Assembly: GCA_035635855.1 (NCBI GenBank)
Contig: DASQAF010000027.1
Coordinates: 248,001 to 312,000 of the forward strand
Length of the DNA: 64,000 bases
Direction of reading: 5' to 3'
Source of the DNA: UBA11740 sp035635855
GTDB taxonomy: Bacteria > Acidobacteriota > Blastocatellia > Pyrinomonadales > Pyrinomonadaceae
Shown one piece after another: positions 7,394 to 16,129 of the stretch. The notes beneath the pieces were generated by a model, which saw only the letters and a program-made list of their open reading frames with translations, made no database searches and had not been told where the DNA came from. Made by a program: the position numbers and the translations under genes. Within the stretch, counting starts at the first letter, position 1. The number at the start of each line of letters is the position of its first letter.

Positions 7394-8701
7394 CTAAAGC
7401 TCGCGCAACCTGGGGCTGCTCAGGGTTACGATTGCGGCGAACACTAAGATAATCAAACCGCCCGCAGCCAGCGTGTGCGGGACGCCGAAACGATGCGATG
7501 CCGCGCCCGCGATCAAGTTCCCTATCGGCATTGCGCCGATGAACGAAAGCATGAACATACTCATCACCCGGCCACGCATTTCATCGGTAACCAATTTCTG
7601 CAAGAGCGTGTTCGTGACCGCGACTGAACTCACAATCGCGAAGCCGAGCGCAAACAGAAAGATAAGCGACAAGGTCAGATTTCTGGAAAGCGAAAAGACG
7701 ATCAGGCAAATGGCAAAACCCAGATCGCCGCCCAGCACAAACCAGCCCTTGTGCCGGAAGTCACCGAGATAAGCCAGAAACAAGGCTCCAAAAAGTGCTC
7801 CAGCTCCGGCCATGCCCATTATCAGCGCAAGTCCAGTTTCGCCGAGGTGAAAGATGTCGCGCGCGAATACCGGCGTCATTGAAATGTACGGCGCGCCAAA
7901 TAAACTGGTCACTGCAGAAATCATTAAGAGCATCTTGACGCGCGGGCGACCGGCGACATAGCGAAAGCCTTCGATCAGATCCTGCATGAAGGCCCGCCTG
8001 TCCCTCAGGGAACGATCCGGCGCGGCGTTCCGCTTTCGCTCAGTGTCGTAACGCACCATACTCAAGCCAATCACAACCGCCGCGAACGATATCCCGTTGG
8101 CAAAAAAACAGCCGGCCACGCCGAAGAGCTTAAACCCGAGTCCGGCAAACACCGGCCCCAGCGCCCGCGCGAGTTGAAACTGAGTCGAGTTCAAAGCGAT
8201 CGCGTTCGCCAAATCCTCGCGTCCGACCAGATCGAAAACCAGAGCCAAATATGATGGGCCCGCGATCGACATACAGCAGCCCGTCACAAACGACAGGGAG
8301 AGAATCATCCACACATGGACGACGTGCGTGACGACCAGAACGCCCAGCGTCAGCGCCGACAGGCCGGCAACCACCTGCGTGTAAATCAAAAGCTTTCGGC
8401 GATCCATCAAATCGGCGAACACTCCACCCGCCAGGGTCAGCACCAATCCGGGAGCAGTCGCCATAAAACCGTCAACGCCCAACCAAAACGGCGAGTTGGA
8501 AAGTTGCAGCACCAACCAGCCCTGCGCCACCGCCTGCATCCAGGTGCCGGTATTCGAGAGGAATGCGCCCGACCAGAAGAGCAGAAAGTTCCTATGCCGC
8601 AGCGCGCGAAACATCTCGCTGACACCACGACCGTTATCTCTTCTAACTTTGAGTTCAGTAGACACTTCTATCTTGATACCATGCCGGCCGCCGTCCGCCA
8701 A
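7394..8701 (-). CDS. MFS transporter (EntS/MFS_3-like exporter)
   Basis: 435 residues with about 12 hydrophobic segments. The first transmembrane helix follows FRALRHRNFLLFWSGAFLSN, and the loop after helix 2 carries the MFS motif A variant GGVFADLMDRRKLL. This N-terminal signature (F-R-A-L-R-x-R-N-F-x-L-x-W-x-G) is typical of MFS_3/enterobactin-exporter-like drug or siderophore efflux proteins of the inner membrane. The first 29 residues are not typical, and a start at the Met before FRALRHRNF (8614) is possible. The substrate is unknown and no siderophore genes are nearby. Confidence 0.82.
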   Translation of the reverse strand: MADGGRHGIKIEVSTELKVRRDNGRGVSEMFRALRHRNFLLFWSGAFLSNTGTWMQAVAQGWLVLQLSNSPFWLGVDGFMATAPGLVLTLAGGVFADLMDRRKLLIYTQVVAGLSALTLGVLVVTHVVHVWMILSLSFVTGCCMSIAGPSYLALVFDLVGREDLANAIALNSTQFQLARALGPVFAGLGFKLFGVAGCFFANGISFAAVVIGLSMVRYDTERKRNAAPDRSLRDRRAFMQDLIEGFRYVAGRPRVKMLLMISAVTSLFGAPYISMTPVFARDIFHLGETGLALIMGMAGAGALFGALFLAYLGDFRHKGWFVLGGDLGFAICLIVFSLSRNLTLSLIFLFALGFAIVSSVAVTNTLLQKLVTDEMRGRVMSMFMLSFIGAMPIGNLIAGAASHRFGVPHTLAAGGLIILVFAAIVTLSSPRLREL

Positions 8702-8891
8702 ACTACGCCGGCAATTTGGTGCGTCTTAATCTAATGGGGTTTAGAGTATCAACTTCAGTTGGTTTTTTTCGTGCTCGATAAAAGCCGCAGTACCGCGGTA
8801 TCAGGCGCAAAGGAGGCACTTTGCGAGTGAGGACGAACTCATGCTCTAATCCTGCAACCGGATTCGACCAAACGTTCAGGGAGATTTCACA

Positions 8892-9506
8892 ATGACTAAT
8901 CCGCATTCCTTGGCCAGACCAAACATCCGTTTGCTTCTACTAATTGCGATCGCAAGTGCGTTGACTATGACTGTACGGGCCCAGTCTTCATCTTCATCTG
9001 CAACGCGGTCGTCAGAGCCGCCGACCCAGCCGCCGCCAACGACGATAGCGCCAAAGACCACGGACGTGGCAACGATGGATTCGACCGTGGCCGCGCTTTA
9101 CGATGTGATCTCAGGTCCGGCCGGAAAACGTGATTGGGATCGCTTCCGTTCATTATTTGTTCCCGGCGCGCGTTTGATTCCCACCGGGACGCGGCCGACC
9201 GGCGAAGTCGGCTCAAGGGTACTTACCGTAGACGACTATGTTCAGCGCGCCAGCGCTATCTTTGAGAAGGAAGGATTTTTCGAGCGCGAGGCTTCGCGGC
9301 AGGTGGAGCGGTTCGCCAACATCGCGCATATCTTTAGCACTTATGAATCCCGCCATGCGAAAGACGACGCGAAACCCTTTCAGCGCGGCGTCAACAGCAT
9401 TCAGTTGATGAACGACGGCAAGCGTTGGTGGATTGTGACGATCTTCTGGCAGGGTGAAGACGAAAAGAATCCAATTCCGTCGATGTATTTGAGAAGCAGA
9501 AACTAA
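8892..9506 (+). CDS. secreted NTF2-like protein of unknown function
   Basis: 204 residues. A signal peptide (RLLLLIAIASALTMTVRAQ) is followed by a low-complexity Ser/Pro/Thr linker (to about residue 60) and then an NTF2/SnoaL-like cone: a helix with L-Y-D-V-I-S-G-P-A-G-K-R-D-W-D-R-F-R-S-L-F, then strands ending N-D-G-K-R-W-W-I-V-T-I-F-W-Q. No catalytic residues are recognised. The ATG follows GGGAGATTTCACA. Its stop overlaps by 4 bp the stop of the convergent XdhC-type gene. Confidence 0.7.
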   Translation: MTNPHSLARPNIRLLLLIAIASALTMTVRAQSSSSSATRSSEPPTQPPPTTIAPKTTDVATMDSTVAALYDVISGPAGKRDWDRFRSLFVPGARLIPTGTRPTGEVGSRVLTVDDYVQRASAIFEKEGFFEREASRQVERFANIAHIFSTYESRHAKDDAKPFQRGVNSIQLMNDGKRWWIVTIFWQGEDEKNPIPSMYLRSRN

Positions 9507-10360
9507 GCGCGTCGCCATTGCGACAACGGCTTACTCGATCCGCCGCGTCGCTCAGCGACGATCTCTGCCAGAATAGCGAGCGCGACCTCTTCGGGCGAAA
9601 CGGCGCCGATGTCTAGTCCGATGGGCGCGTGTACGCTGAGCAACTTCTCGTCATCTGTACCTTCTTCGCGCAGCTTGTCCAGGACGATGTTAGTGCGGCG
9701 TTTGCTGCCTATCATGCCTATGTAATCCGGATTCGCGACGATCGCAGCCCGCAGACAATCTTCATCCTGTTTATGCCCACGGGTGACGATGGCGACGGAA
9801 ACGCCGCGCCCGTTAGCGATGGCTGCGCGCACCGCGTCTGACCAGTTCTCCGCAACCACCAGATCAATTCCCCGTTCAATATTTGATGGAAACAATTCCC
9901 GCGTCACGAATTCAGCGCGGTCATCCATCAGCGTCACACGATAACCGAGCAGCGCGGCCAGTCGCGCCAGAGAAGCGCCGACGTGGCCGGCGCCGGCGAT
10001 AACCAAATGTGGCTCGGCTTCGATTCGCTCGAATAGAATCAAAGCGTTTTGTAAGCCTTGCAGCTCAGGCGCAAACTCGCCGACTTTTAGAGCCTTGGCG
10101 TCGTCTCGCGTCTTTAAAAAAGTGTTGGCCTGCGCGGCGACAGCCTTGTCTAATTCAGCATCGCCGAGGCTGCCAACTTTTTCCGTGGATTGCTTGACGA
10201 GGAGTTTCGCGCCGGTCGTTAGCCTGTTCGAATCCGTCGCTGTTGAATCGAGCAGAGTGATGAGCACAGCGGCTGAGCCCGTCTCGAGCACGTCGCGAAT
10301 GGTCTCGTTAATGAGCTTTGAGTTGGCTTGATTGGTATCAGCGCTCATTGGATGGCGCAC
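9503..10360 (-). CDS. XdhC/CoxF-type molybdoenzyme maturation protein, Rossmann-domain form
   Basis: 285 residues. The C-terminal half has the XdhC Rossmann domain: L-V-I-A-G-A-G-H-V-G-A-S-L-A-R (about 118-132), then D-D-R, ending Y-I-G-M-I-G-S-K-R-R and H-A-P-I-G-L-D-I-G-A-V-S-P-E-E-V-A. The N-terminal part keeps a GAKLLV motif but lacks the V-G-G-G-C and C-G-G motifs of the XdhC N-domain; those are on the separate small protein encoded at 10757-11095. XdhC-family proteins insert the sulfurated molybdenum cofactor into xanthine or CO dehydrogenase-type enzymes; no such enzyme is in the window. The start is probably the second Met (MSADTNQ). Confidence 0.88.
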   Translation of the reverse strand: MRHPMSADTNQANSKLINETIRDVLETGSAAVLITLLDSTATDSNRLTTGAKLLVKQSTEKVGSLGDAELDKAVAAQANTFLKTRDDAKALKVGEFAPELQGLQNALILFERIEAEPHLVIAGAGHVGASLARLAALLGYRVTLMDDRAEFVTRELFPSNIERGIDLVVAENWSDAVRAAIANGRGVSVAIVTRGHKQDEDCLRAAIVANPDYIGMIGSKRRTNIVLDKLREEGTDDEKLLSVHAPIGLDIGAVSPEEVALAILAEIVAERRGGSSKPLSQWRRA

Positions 10361-10417
10361 CAGCCCGCGGGTCAGCTCCCTTACGGTCGGGCTACTCTGC
10401 CCCGCTCTCCCGTGGAG

Positions 10418-10714
10418 CTATTTTGACGTGGAAGGCCTGCGAAGACCAACTGCTTCCGCCGCGCGGCGAACGAACCACCAGGGGCCAACCAGCAGATAGA
10501 TTGGATTTTTGAAGAAGGCAGGTTGGTTCCCTTCGATCGCATGGCCAATGAACTGAAGCATCCAGCCGATGACGAACAGAGCCAGCGCCCATCGCCATTT
10601 GAAGAAGAACAGCGGCCACGCGATCGTAATCATTGGGATGCCGATTGTGTGGCAGAGCTTGTTTAGCGGATGCCGGTGTTTGGATTTGTAATTGTCGATG
10701 AAGGTATCGGCCAT
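10418..10714 (-). CDS. Mpo1/DUF962-like membrane protein
   Basis: 98 residues from the ATG at 10714 (an upstream in-frame Met at 10732 is less likely). It starts with Y-x-x-x-H-R-H-P-L-N-K-L-C-H-T-I-G-I-P, the hallmark of the DUF962/Mpo1 family, followed by two membrane helices and a second His (G-H-A-I-E-G-N-Q-P-A-F-F-K-N-P). In yeast, Mpo1 is an Fe(II)-dependent dioxygenase of 2-hydroxy fatty acids; bacterial members are assumed similar. It lies between two xdhC-type genes in the same orientation with gaps of about 40-60 bp, probably in one operon. Confidence 0.8.
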   Translation of the reverse strand: MADTFIDNYKSKHRHPLNKLCHTIGIPMITIAWPLFFFKWRWALALFVIGWMLQFIGHAIEGNQPAFFKNPIYLLVGPWWFVRRAAEAVGLRRPSTSK

Positions 10715-10756
10715 GGCAGCTCTTAACCTCACGCCCCAGTTGCTTCATTTACGATT

Positions 10757-11095
10757 CTAGGTGGCGGAGTGTTCCCAAACATCGATGAAGATATCCATCG
10801 TGCCGCCGCAGACCATGCCTTCTTCGCTGGCCTCGTCGGCCGTCAGCGCGAAATGATGGAGGCCGGGCACGCCCTCACGCAGCGCGTCACGCGCTTCCGC
10901 CCAGACTTCGGCTTCGACGCAGCCGCCGCCCACAGTTCCCGCGATCTCTCCATTTTCAAAGAACAGCATTTTGGCGCCGCGCCGTTGCGGCGTCGAGCCG
11001 CGCGTGTGCGCCACCGTGGCCACGACTACGCGCTCGCCGCGAGCATTCGCTTCGTCAATCAAACGGTAGAGATCGTGTTGAGCTATTGTACCCAT
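10757..11095 (-). CDS. XdhC N-domain protein (CoxI-like)
   Basis: 112 residues from the Met before GTIAQHD (11095); the longer upstream frame reaches into an intergenic repeat. It is the complete XdhC_CoxI domain alone: A-T-V-A-H-T-R-G-S-T-P-Q-R-R-G-A-K-M-L, G-T-V-G-G-G-C-V-E-A-E-V and G-M-V-C-G-G-T-M-D-I-F-I. The two conserved cysteines proposed to handle the cofactor are present. Together with the Rossmann protein downstream it makes up a full XdhC function split over two genes with an Mpo1-like gene between. Confidence 0.88.
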   Translation of the reverse strand: MGTIAQHDLYRLIDEANARGERVVVATVAHTRGSTPQRRGAKMLFFENGEIAGTVGGGCVEAEVWAEARDALREGVPGLHHFALTADEASEEGMVCGGTMDIFIDVWEHSAT

Positions 11096-11169
11096 AGAGA
11101 TTGGCCGAGACTTCAGTCTTCTCTTGCCGGCAGCTAACACACACTGAAGTCTGTGCCACCTTACCTCGG

Positions 11170-11952
11170 CTAATAAGGAGTCGGCGACGGACTAGCGCCG
11201 GCTTGTGGTTGCTGCGATGTGCCTTCGGATTGAGCTTTGGTCTTGGCGTTCCGGATCGCAGCTTCATCCGCGGCATCCAGGCGCTTGTGCAAACGTTCGG
11301 CCTCCGCATCGGAAGCGGCAATCGCCTGCTGCAGACGCTGGATACTCTCGTTCAGTTGATCCAACTGCTTCTGCACTCGTTCCTTTTCGTTTGCCAGTTG
11401 GCGGCGTCGTTGCTCCCTCAGTTCTTCAGGATGAGTCGTGCCATAGCCGGCGACTGAGCGCTCGATGTTCTCGGGCTTCAGCGCATAGTCGATGTCCTCT
11501 GCGCGCGCCTCCAGCTCAGCCTGCTTTGCCTGCACGTCGCGCTGTTCGGTGCGCAATTGGGCCGAACGCTGCTCGGCGCGCGACAACCTTTCAAGATCGA
11601 CGAGCGAACGTTGCGACTCTTCCATCTGGTTGATCTTGTCGCTGAGCTTGTCGACCTGGTTCGAAAGCGAGCGAATCGTTTGCCGAGTCGCTTCCGGATC
11701 CCGGTCAGTAGCCGGCGCCGTTTGGCTGTTCGTGTTGTCGGTCGCGCTGGTCGGATCGCTTGAGTTGTTCGAGTTGTCGCCCGGTGAAGGTTGATAGATA
11801 GCCGGATTCGTGATGCGTGGGGCCGATGGCCTGGAACGGGAAGTTCGGCGCTTGCGACGACGCTGAGCGCTCGAGTCAACCAGCAGAAATCCTGTCACGA
11901 TTAACAGCGCCAGGGCCGCCATCAAAAAGTTACGGACTGTACGTTTCGGCAT
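11170..11952 (-). CDS. signal-anchored coiled-coil protein
   Basis: 260 residues from the ATG at 11952, which has GAGGAGG six bases upstream; an upstream start at 12018 has no such site. The N-terminus MPKRTVRNFLMAALALLIVT is a signal peptide or anchor, followed by a basic patch (QRRRKRRTSRSR), a Pro/Ser/Asn/Thr-rich linker, and from about residue 90 to 240 a continuous Gln/Glu/Arg/Leu coiled coil. The C-terminus is Pro/Ser/Gln-rich. No catalytic domain is seen. It resembles envelope or scaffold coiled-coil proteins only in general character. It lies between nadC and the XdhC operon on the same strand. Confidence 0.75.
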   Translation of the reverse strand: MPKRTVRNFLMAALALLIVTGFLLVDSSAQRRRKRRTSRSRPSAPRITNPAIYQPSPGDNSNNSSDPTSATDNTNSQTAPATDRDPEATRQTIRSLSNQVDKLSDKINQMEESQRSLVDLERLSRAEQRSAQLRTEQRDVQAKQAELEARAEDIDYALKPENIERSVAGYGTTHPEELREQRRRQLANEKERVQKQLDQLNESIQRLQQAIAASDAEAERLHKRLDAADEAAIRNAKTKAQSEGTSQQPQAGASPSPTPY

Positions 11953-12054
11953 AACCAACCTCCTCACTGATTTTGAGGGATGCGGGTAACCGGGCCCGAG
12001 ATGCTTCACCACTTTCACGCTTCCGAAAGCGATTAGTTCCTGAGTCAGAGTAAC

Positions 12055-12909
12055 TTAGCCCGGCTGAATCTGAAAACCTATATTCATCGCTCTTACTGAC
12101 TGCGTCAAAGCATCGACGCGAATCATATCGGCGCCGGCCTCAGCGTAAGCCCGGACGTTTTCCGGCGTCACGGCTCCCGAGATCTCAACCATGACTGACG
12201 GCGACAGACTGCGCGCATGATCGATTAAGTCCTTCGCCTCGGACGGACCCGCACCATCGATCACCAGTGCGCCGGCGCCGTTTTCAATGGCCTCGGCAAT
12301 ATCGTTTTTGCCGGCAACCTCGGCGGCTATCTTGTGAACGTGGCCAATTTTCTCACGTGCACTCTTGATCGCGGCTCCCAACCCTCCGGCGATGGCCGCG
12401 TGATTCGACTTGATGCAGACGCCGTCGTCTAATCCGTAGCGATGATTCACGCCCCCGCCCAGGAGCACTGCGTACTTCTCGAGCATGCGCAGGCCGGGCG
12501 TGGTTTTGCGCGTATCGGCAATCCTGGCGTTCGTGCCCTCAATCGCTCGGACAAACTGGCGAGTAGTCGTGGCAATGCCGGACAAGTGTTGTAACAGATT
12601 CAGCGCCACCCGCTCGCCGGCGAGCAGCACGTCGGCAAAGCCGCTGGTGCGCGCGATCACTTTTCCGGCTTCAACCTCTTCGCCGTCGGCGGCGAAGGCC
12701 TCGATCTGCTGTTGCGGATCGAGGGTGACGAAAACCTCTTCGGCGGCTTCCAATCCGGCGACGACCATTTTTTCCCCGGCCACAAAACGGCCGCGCGCCC
12801 GGGCGTTCCGCATCAGCACAGCTTGCGTGGTGATGTCGCCGCGCCCCAGGTCCTCGCGCAGAAACAATCCGATGCTTGAATACAACGCCCCTTCGTCAAG
12901 CCAATTCAT
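12055..12909 (-). CDS. nadC: nicotinate-nucleotide pyrophosphorylase (carboxylating)
   Basis: 284-residue quinolinate phosphoribosyltransferase, which converts quinolinate and PRPP to nicotinate mononucleotide in de novo NAD synthesis. Family signatures are E-D-L-G-R-G-D-I-T-T (19-28), N-L-L-Q-H-L-S-G-I-A-T, T-R-K-T-T-P-G-L-R-M-L-E-K-Y-A, G-G-G-x-N-H-R-Y-G-L-D-D, and V-E-I-S-G-A-V-T-P-E-N-V. The usual K-D-N-H is K-S-N-H here, and the end reads I-R-V-D-A-L-T-Q-S rather than I-S-V-G-A-L-T-H-S; both are modest departures. nadA and nadB are not adjacent. It lies downstream of valS, same strand. Confidence 0.95.
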   Translation of the reverse strand: MNWLDEGALYSSIGLFLREDLGRGDITTQAVLMRNARARGRFVAGEKMVVAGLEAAEEVFVTLDPQQQIEAFAADGEEVEAGKVIARTSGFADVLLAGERVALNLLQHLSGIATTTRQFVRAIEGTNARIADTRKTTPGLRMLEKYAVLLGGGVNHRYGLDDGVCIKSNHAAIAGGLGAAIKSAREKIGHVHKIAAEVAGKNDIAEAIENGAGALVIDGAGPSEAKDLIDHARSLSPSVMVEISGAVTPENVRAYAEAGADMIRVDALTQSVRAMNIGFQIQPG

Positions 12910-12961
12910 TTGTTCACCATCAGCACGGATCCCTAAATCGAGAAATGAAACGATTCTTTTG

Positions 12962-13033
12962 TGGTGCTTCGTGTGGTTTCGTGGATCGCTCTTGCGGAAT
13001 CAAAGCGATCCACCAAATCACACGAAACTTCAC
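12962..13033. repeat. hairpin of iterated TTCGTG-type motifs between valS and nadC
   Basis: Imperfect arms of about 29 bp (12962-12990 and 13004-13033) around the core GTGGATCGCT / AGCGATCCAC, with a 13-nt loop. The arms iterate TTCGTG(T/G)G. It could terminate valS transcription, but there is no clear T-run. Confidence 0.65.
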
Positions 13034-13043
13034 GGACGCCTTC

Positions 13044-15737
13044 TTAAGAAAGCGCCTCCAGGTTTTGCGCGAGCGCCGTCCGCTGCTGCGCTATCTCGGT
13101 CATGCGCGCTCTGAGTTCCGCGACCTTCTCAACCGGCGCGCGTGCGACGAAATCAGCATTCCCGAGTTGCGCTTCCAATTTACCGGCCTCTTTCTCCAGC
13201 TTTTCTTTCTCCCGCGAAAGTCGGGCGCGTTCCACCTCAAAATCGATTAGGCCTTCAAGCGGCACCGCCACTTCAGCTCCACCCGAAAGTACCGCGCGCG
13301 CTGAAGCTTTCGGAACTTCATGCCCATCCTGAATGATCACCTTCCCACGCGTGAGCCTTTCGATCTGGGTCGAATTCGTTTCAAAGGCCGGCACAATCTG
13401 CTCGATCGCGCGGATTAGCAGCGTGACGCGCTCGCCCGGCTTGATGCTCATTTCCGCCCGGATGTTGCGCACCCGAGAAATCAATTCGATGACTGCGCCC
13501 ATCTCTGACTCAGCTCGGTCATCCACCAGCGCGTCGTCACACTGTGGATAAAAAGCCAGCATGATCGTCGGTTCGACGCCGGAATACGATGGATGCAACA
13601 GCTGTGAATGCTGAACCGGCAATCTTTGCCACAACTCCTCGGTCAGATAAGGCATGAACGGATGCAGCAGGCGCAGAGACTGTTCGAGCACTGAGATTAA
13701 ACGCGCGCGGGCAATCGTTCTTTCCGGAGAATCCGCTTCCGCGGTAACCGTCGCCTTGGAAAGCTCGATGTACCAGTCACAAAAATCATCCCAGAAAAAG
13801 TGATAGAGAGTTTGCACCACCCCGTGAAAGTCATACTGCTCAAGCTGTGCGTAGACATCCCGGGCGGTTTTATTCAGCCGCGACACGATCCAGCGATCAT
13901 GCAGCGGCAAGCTCGCGCGCTCACCCGCGAATGGATCGTTTACTAGTTCAGCGCCGTCGGCATTCAGGAGACAGAAGCGCGCCGCGTTCCAAATCTTATT
14001 GGCAAAGTTCCGATACGATTCGACCTGGCGCTCGCTCCAGCGCGTGTCGGTCGAGCCAACCGAGGCCAGCGTCAGACGCGTCGCGTCCACTCCGTACTTA
14101 TCAAAAACTTCCAGCGGATCGATGCCGTTGCCTTTCGTTTTCGACATCCGCTGGCCGTGTTTGTCGAGCACCGTGCCCGTGACATAGACATCGGCGAACG
14201 GTTCTCGGCCCATGAACTTCAGACCGGTCATCATCATGCGCGAGACCCAGAGAAAGATTATGTCGCGCGCCGTGATCAGCACCGATGTCGGATAGAAGGT
14301 CTTCAGATCCTCAGTCTGTTCGGGCCAACCTAATGTGGAAAACGGCCACAGCGCCGAAGAAAACCAGGTGTCGAGGACGTCCGATTCCTGCGTCAACTCA
14401 TTCGTGCCGGCTTTCTCTTCCGCCTCCTGGCGCGTGCGCGCGACAATGACTTCCCCGTCGTTTCGGTACCAGGCAGGAATTTGATGGCCCCACCAGAGCT
14501 GGCGCGAAATCGTCCAATCACGCAGATTCTCGAGCCAGTCACTGTAAACTTTTTCGTAAGGAACTTCCGGCACAAATCGCGGCTTCCGATCTTTCTGAAG
14601 CTTCTCCAGGGCCAGGTCGCGCAAAGCTTCCATGCGACAAAACCACTGGGTTGAGATCAAGGGCTCGATTACCGTCTTGCAGCGCTCGCATTTGGAAATC
14701 GAAAATTCATAGTCGACAACTTTCTCGAGCAGCCCGAGTTCTTCAAACTTCTCAACCACCTTCTCGCGCGCCTTGTAGCGATCAAGGCCGGCGAATTCCG
14801 ACCCGGCGGCATCGGTCATCCGCGCGAACTGATCGATCACGGTCACTTGCTCCAGGTTGTGACGCACGCCCATCTCATAGTCATTGGGATCGTGCGCCGG
14901 CGTAACTTTCACGGCGCCGGTCCCGAATTCAGATTCCACGAAATCATCGGCCACAACCGGAATCTCGCGCTCGACAATCGGCAGCATCAAGGTCTTTCCG
15001 ATCTGACTCTGATATCGATCGTCGTTCGGATTCACCGCCACGGCCGTGTCGCCCAGCATCGTTTCAGGCCGCGTCGTCGCGACAGTGATTGAACCGCCGT
15101 CCTCTTGGAACGGATAACGAAGGTAGTACAGCTTTCCTTTCTGCGGTTCGCGCAGCACTTCGAGATCGGAAAGCACGGTCTGATCGTTGGGACACCAGTT
15201 GACGATGCGGTTGCCGCGATAGATCAGCCCGTCGTCGTACAGACGCACGAAAGCTTCGCGCACGGCGCGCGAAAGATTCTCGTCCATGGTAAACCGCTCG
15301 CGCGACCAGTCGACCGAGGCGCCCTCGCGCCGGATTTGTTTAAGGATTTGCCCGCCGTATTCCTGTTTCCATTGCCAGACGCGCTCTTCAAACTTTTCCC
15401 GGCCCAGGTCGTGGCGGGTCAAGCCTTCTTTCTTCAGTTGGCGCGTCACCATCAATTGGGTCGAAATGCCGGCATGATCCATCCCCGGCAACCAGAGGGT
15501 GCGAAATCCTGACATGCGTTTGTAACGCGTCAGCACATCCATCATCGTGTGTTGCAGGGCATGGCCCATGTGCAGCGAACCGGTCACGTTTGGCGGCGGG
15601 ATCACGATTGAAAACACCGGTGCGTTCGGATCGCGATTGATCTCCGGCGCAAAATGGCCGCGCTCTTCCCAGCGCGCGTAATGATGCTGCTCGGCTTCTT
15701 TCGGATCGTACGTTTTGGGGATGTCTGTCATGCGCAA
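13044..15737 (-). CDS. valS: valyl-tRNA synthetase
   Basis: 897-residue class Ia synthetase that charges tRNA-Val and edits threonine. The HIGH motif is in PPNVTGSLHMGHALQH (about residue 48) and the KMSKS motif appears as R-M-S-K-T-K-G near residue 530. The CP1 editing domain lies between them, and the C-terminal tRNA-binding coiled coil (E-R-A-R-L-S-R-E-K-E-K-L-E-K-E-A-G-K-L-E) closes the protein. The length matches bacterial ValRS. It starts at MRMTDIPKTYDPKEAEQHHY; the Met two codons later is an alternative. Confidence 0.98.
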   Translation of the reverse strand: MRMTDIPKTYDPKEAEQHHYARWEERGHFAPEINRDPNAPVFSIVIPPPNVTGSLHMGHALQHTMMDVLTRYKRMSGFRTLWLPGMDHAGISTQLMVTRQLKKEGLTRHDLGREKFEERVWQWKQEYGGQILKQIRREGASVDWSRERFTMDENLSRAVREAFVRLYDDGLIYRGNRIVNWCPNDQTVLSDLEVLREPQKGKLYYLRYPFQEDGGSITVATTRPETMLGDTAVAVNPNDDRYQSQIGKTLMLPIVEREIPVVADDFVESEFGTGAVKVTPAHDPNDYEMGVRHNLEQVTVIDQFARMTDAAGSEFAGLDRYKAREKVVEKFEELGLLEKVVDYEFSISKCERCKTVIEPLISTQWFCRMEALRDLALEKLQKDRKPRFVPEVPYEKVYSDWLENLRDWTISRQLWWGHQIPAWYRNDGEVIVARTRQEAEEKAGTNELTQESDVLDTWFSSALWPFSTLGWPEQTEDLKTFYPTSVLITARDIIFLWVSRMMMTGLKFMGREPFADVYVTGTVLDKHGQRMSKTKGNGIDPLEVFDKYGVDATRLTLASVGSTDTRWSERQVESYRNFANKIWNAARFCLLNADGAELVNDPFAGERASLPLHDRWIVSRLNKTARDVYAQLEQYDFHGVVQTLYHFFWDDFCDWYIELSKATVTAEADSPERTIARARLISVLEQSLRLLHPFMPYLTEELWQRLPVQHSQLLHPSYSGVEPTIMLAFYPQCDDALVDDRAESEMGAVIELISRVRNIRAEMSIKPGERVTLLIRAIEQIVPAFETNSTQIERLTRGKVIIQDGHEVPKASARAVLSGGAEVAVPLEGLIDFEVERARLSREKEKLEKEAGKLEAQLGNADFVARAPVEKVAELRARMTEIAQQRTALAQNLEALS

Positions 15738-15884
15738 CTACTGCTTACTTCGTCTAGAGGCAGGCCAGCGCCCGCCGGACTAATTACCCAATGAATTTCG
15801 TGACCCTCGAATTGTAAATCAAGCGGCGCGTCTTTTCCTATCAGCATGTCAGGCGAGGAGCGATGCAGTTTGAATTAGATGAAG

Positions 15885-16033
15885 TCTTATTAGCACCACT
15901 TCAGTGAGGTGGATACCCAAGATCGTTTCGCAGGGCAACCGTTTCAACGGTTTTTCCTCGGGAAGCCGTTGAAACGGCTAGTTCATTCATTTTGGCCCGC
16001 GGTCACTTCACTAAAGTGAGGTGCTAATGAGAG
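15885..16033. repeat. nested palindromic intergenic element
   Basis: Outer arms beginning TCTTATTAGCACC (15885 on) pair with the complement of GGTGCTAATGAGA (ending 16033). Inside lie a second pair, ACCGTTTCAACGG (near 15938) and CCGTTGAAACGG (15966-15977), which are inverted with respect to each other and nearly palindromic. The whole unit of about 150 bp has no reading frame and could fold as a cruciform. It resembles a MITE/REP-type element. Confidence 0.55.
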
Positions 16034-16075
16034 GCTGCACCGGTACCACGAACTGGTCCGACTAGTTGCCCAAAA

Positions 16076-16100
16076 GAAAAAGGCGGGACAAGTCCCGCCT
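16076..16100 (-). terminator. Rho-independent terminator of the long response-regulator gene
   Basis: On the minus strand AGGCGGGAC-TT-GTCCCGCCT (16081-16100) is followed by TTTTT and further T/C-rich sequence. It lies 29 bp after the stop of the gene at 16130-17488. Confidence 0.8.
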
Positions 16101-16129
16101 CAAAACGACTACCGCCGTCGCTTACTCGT

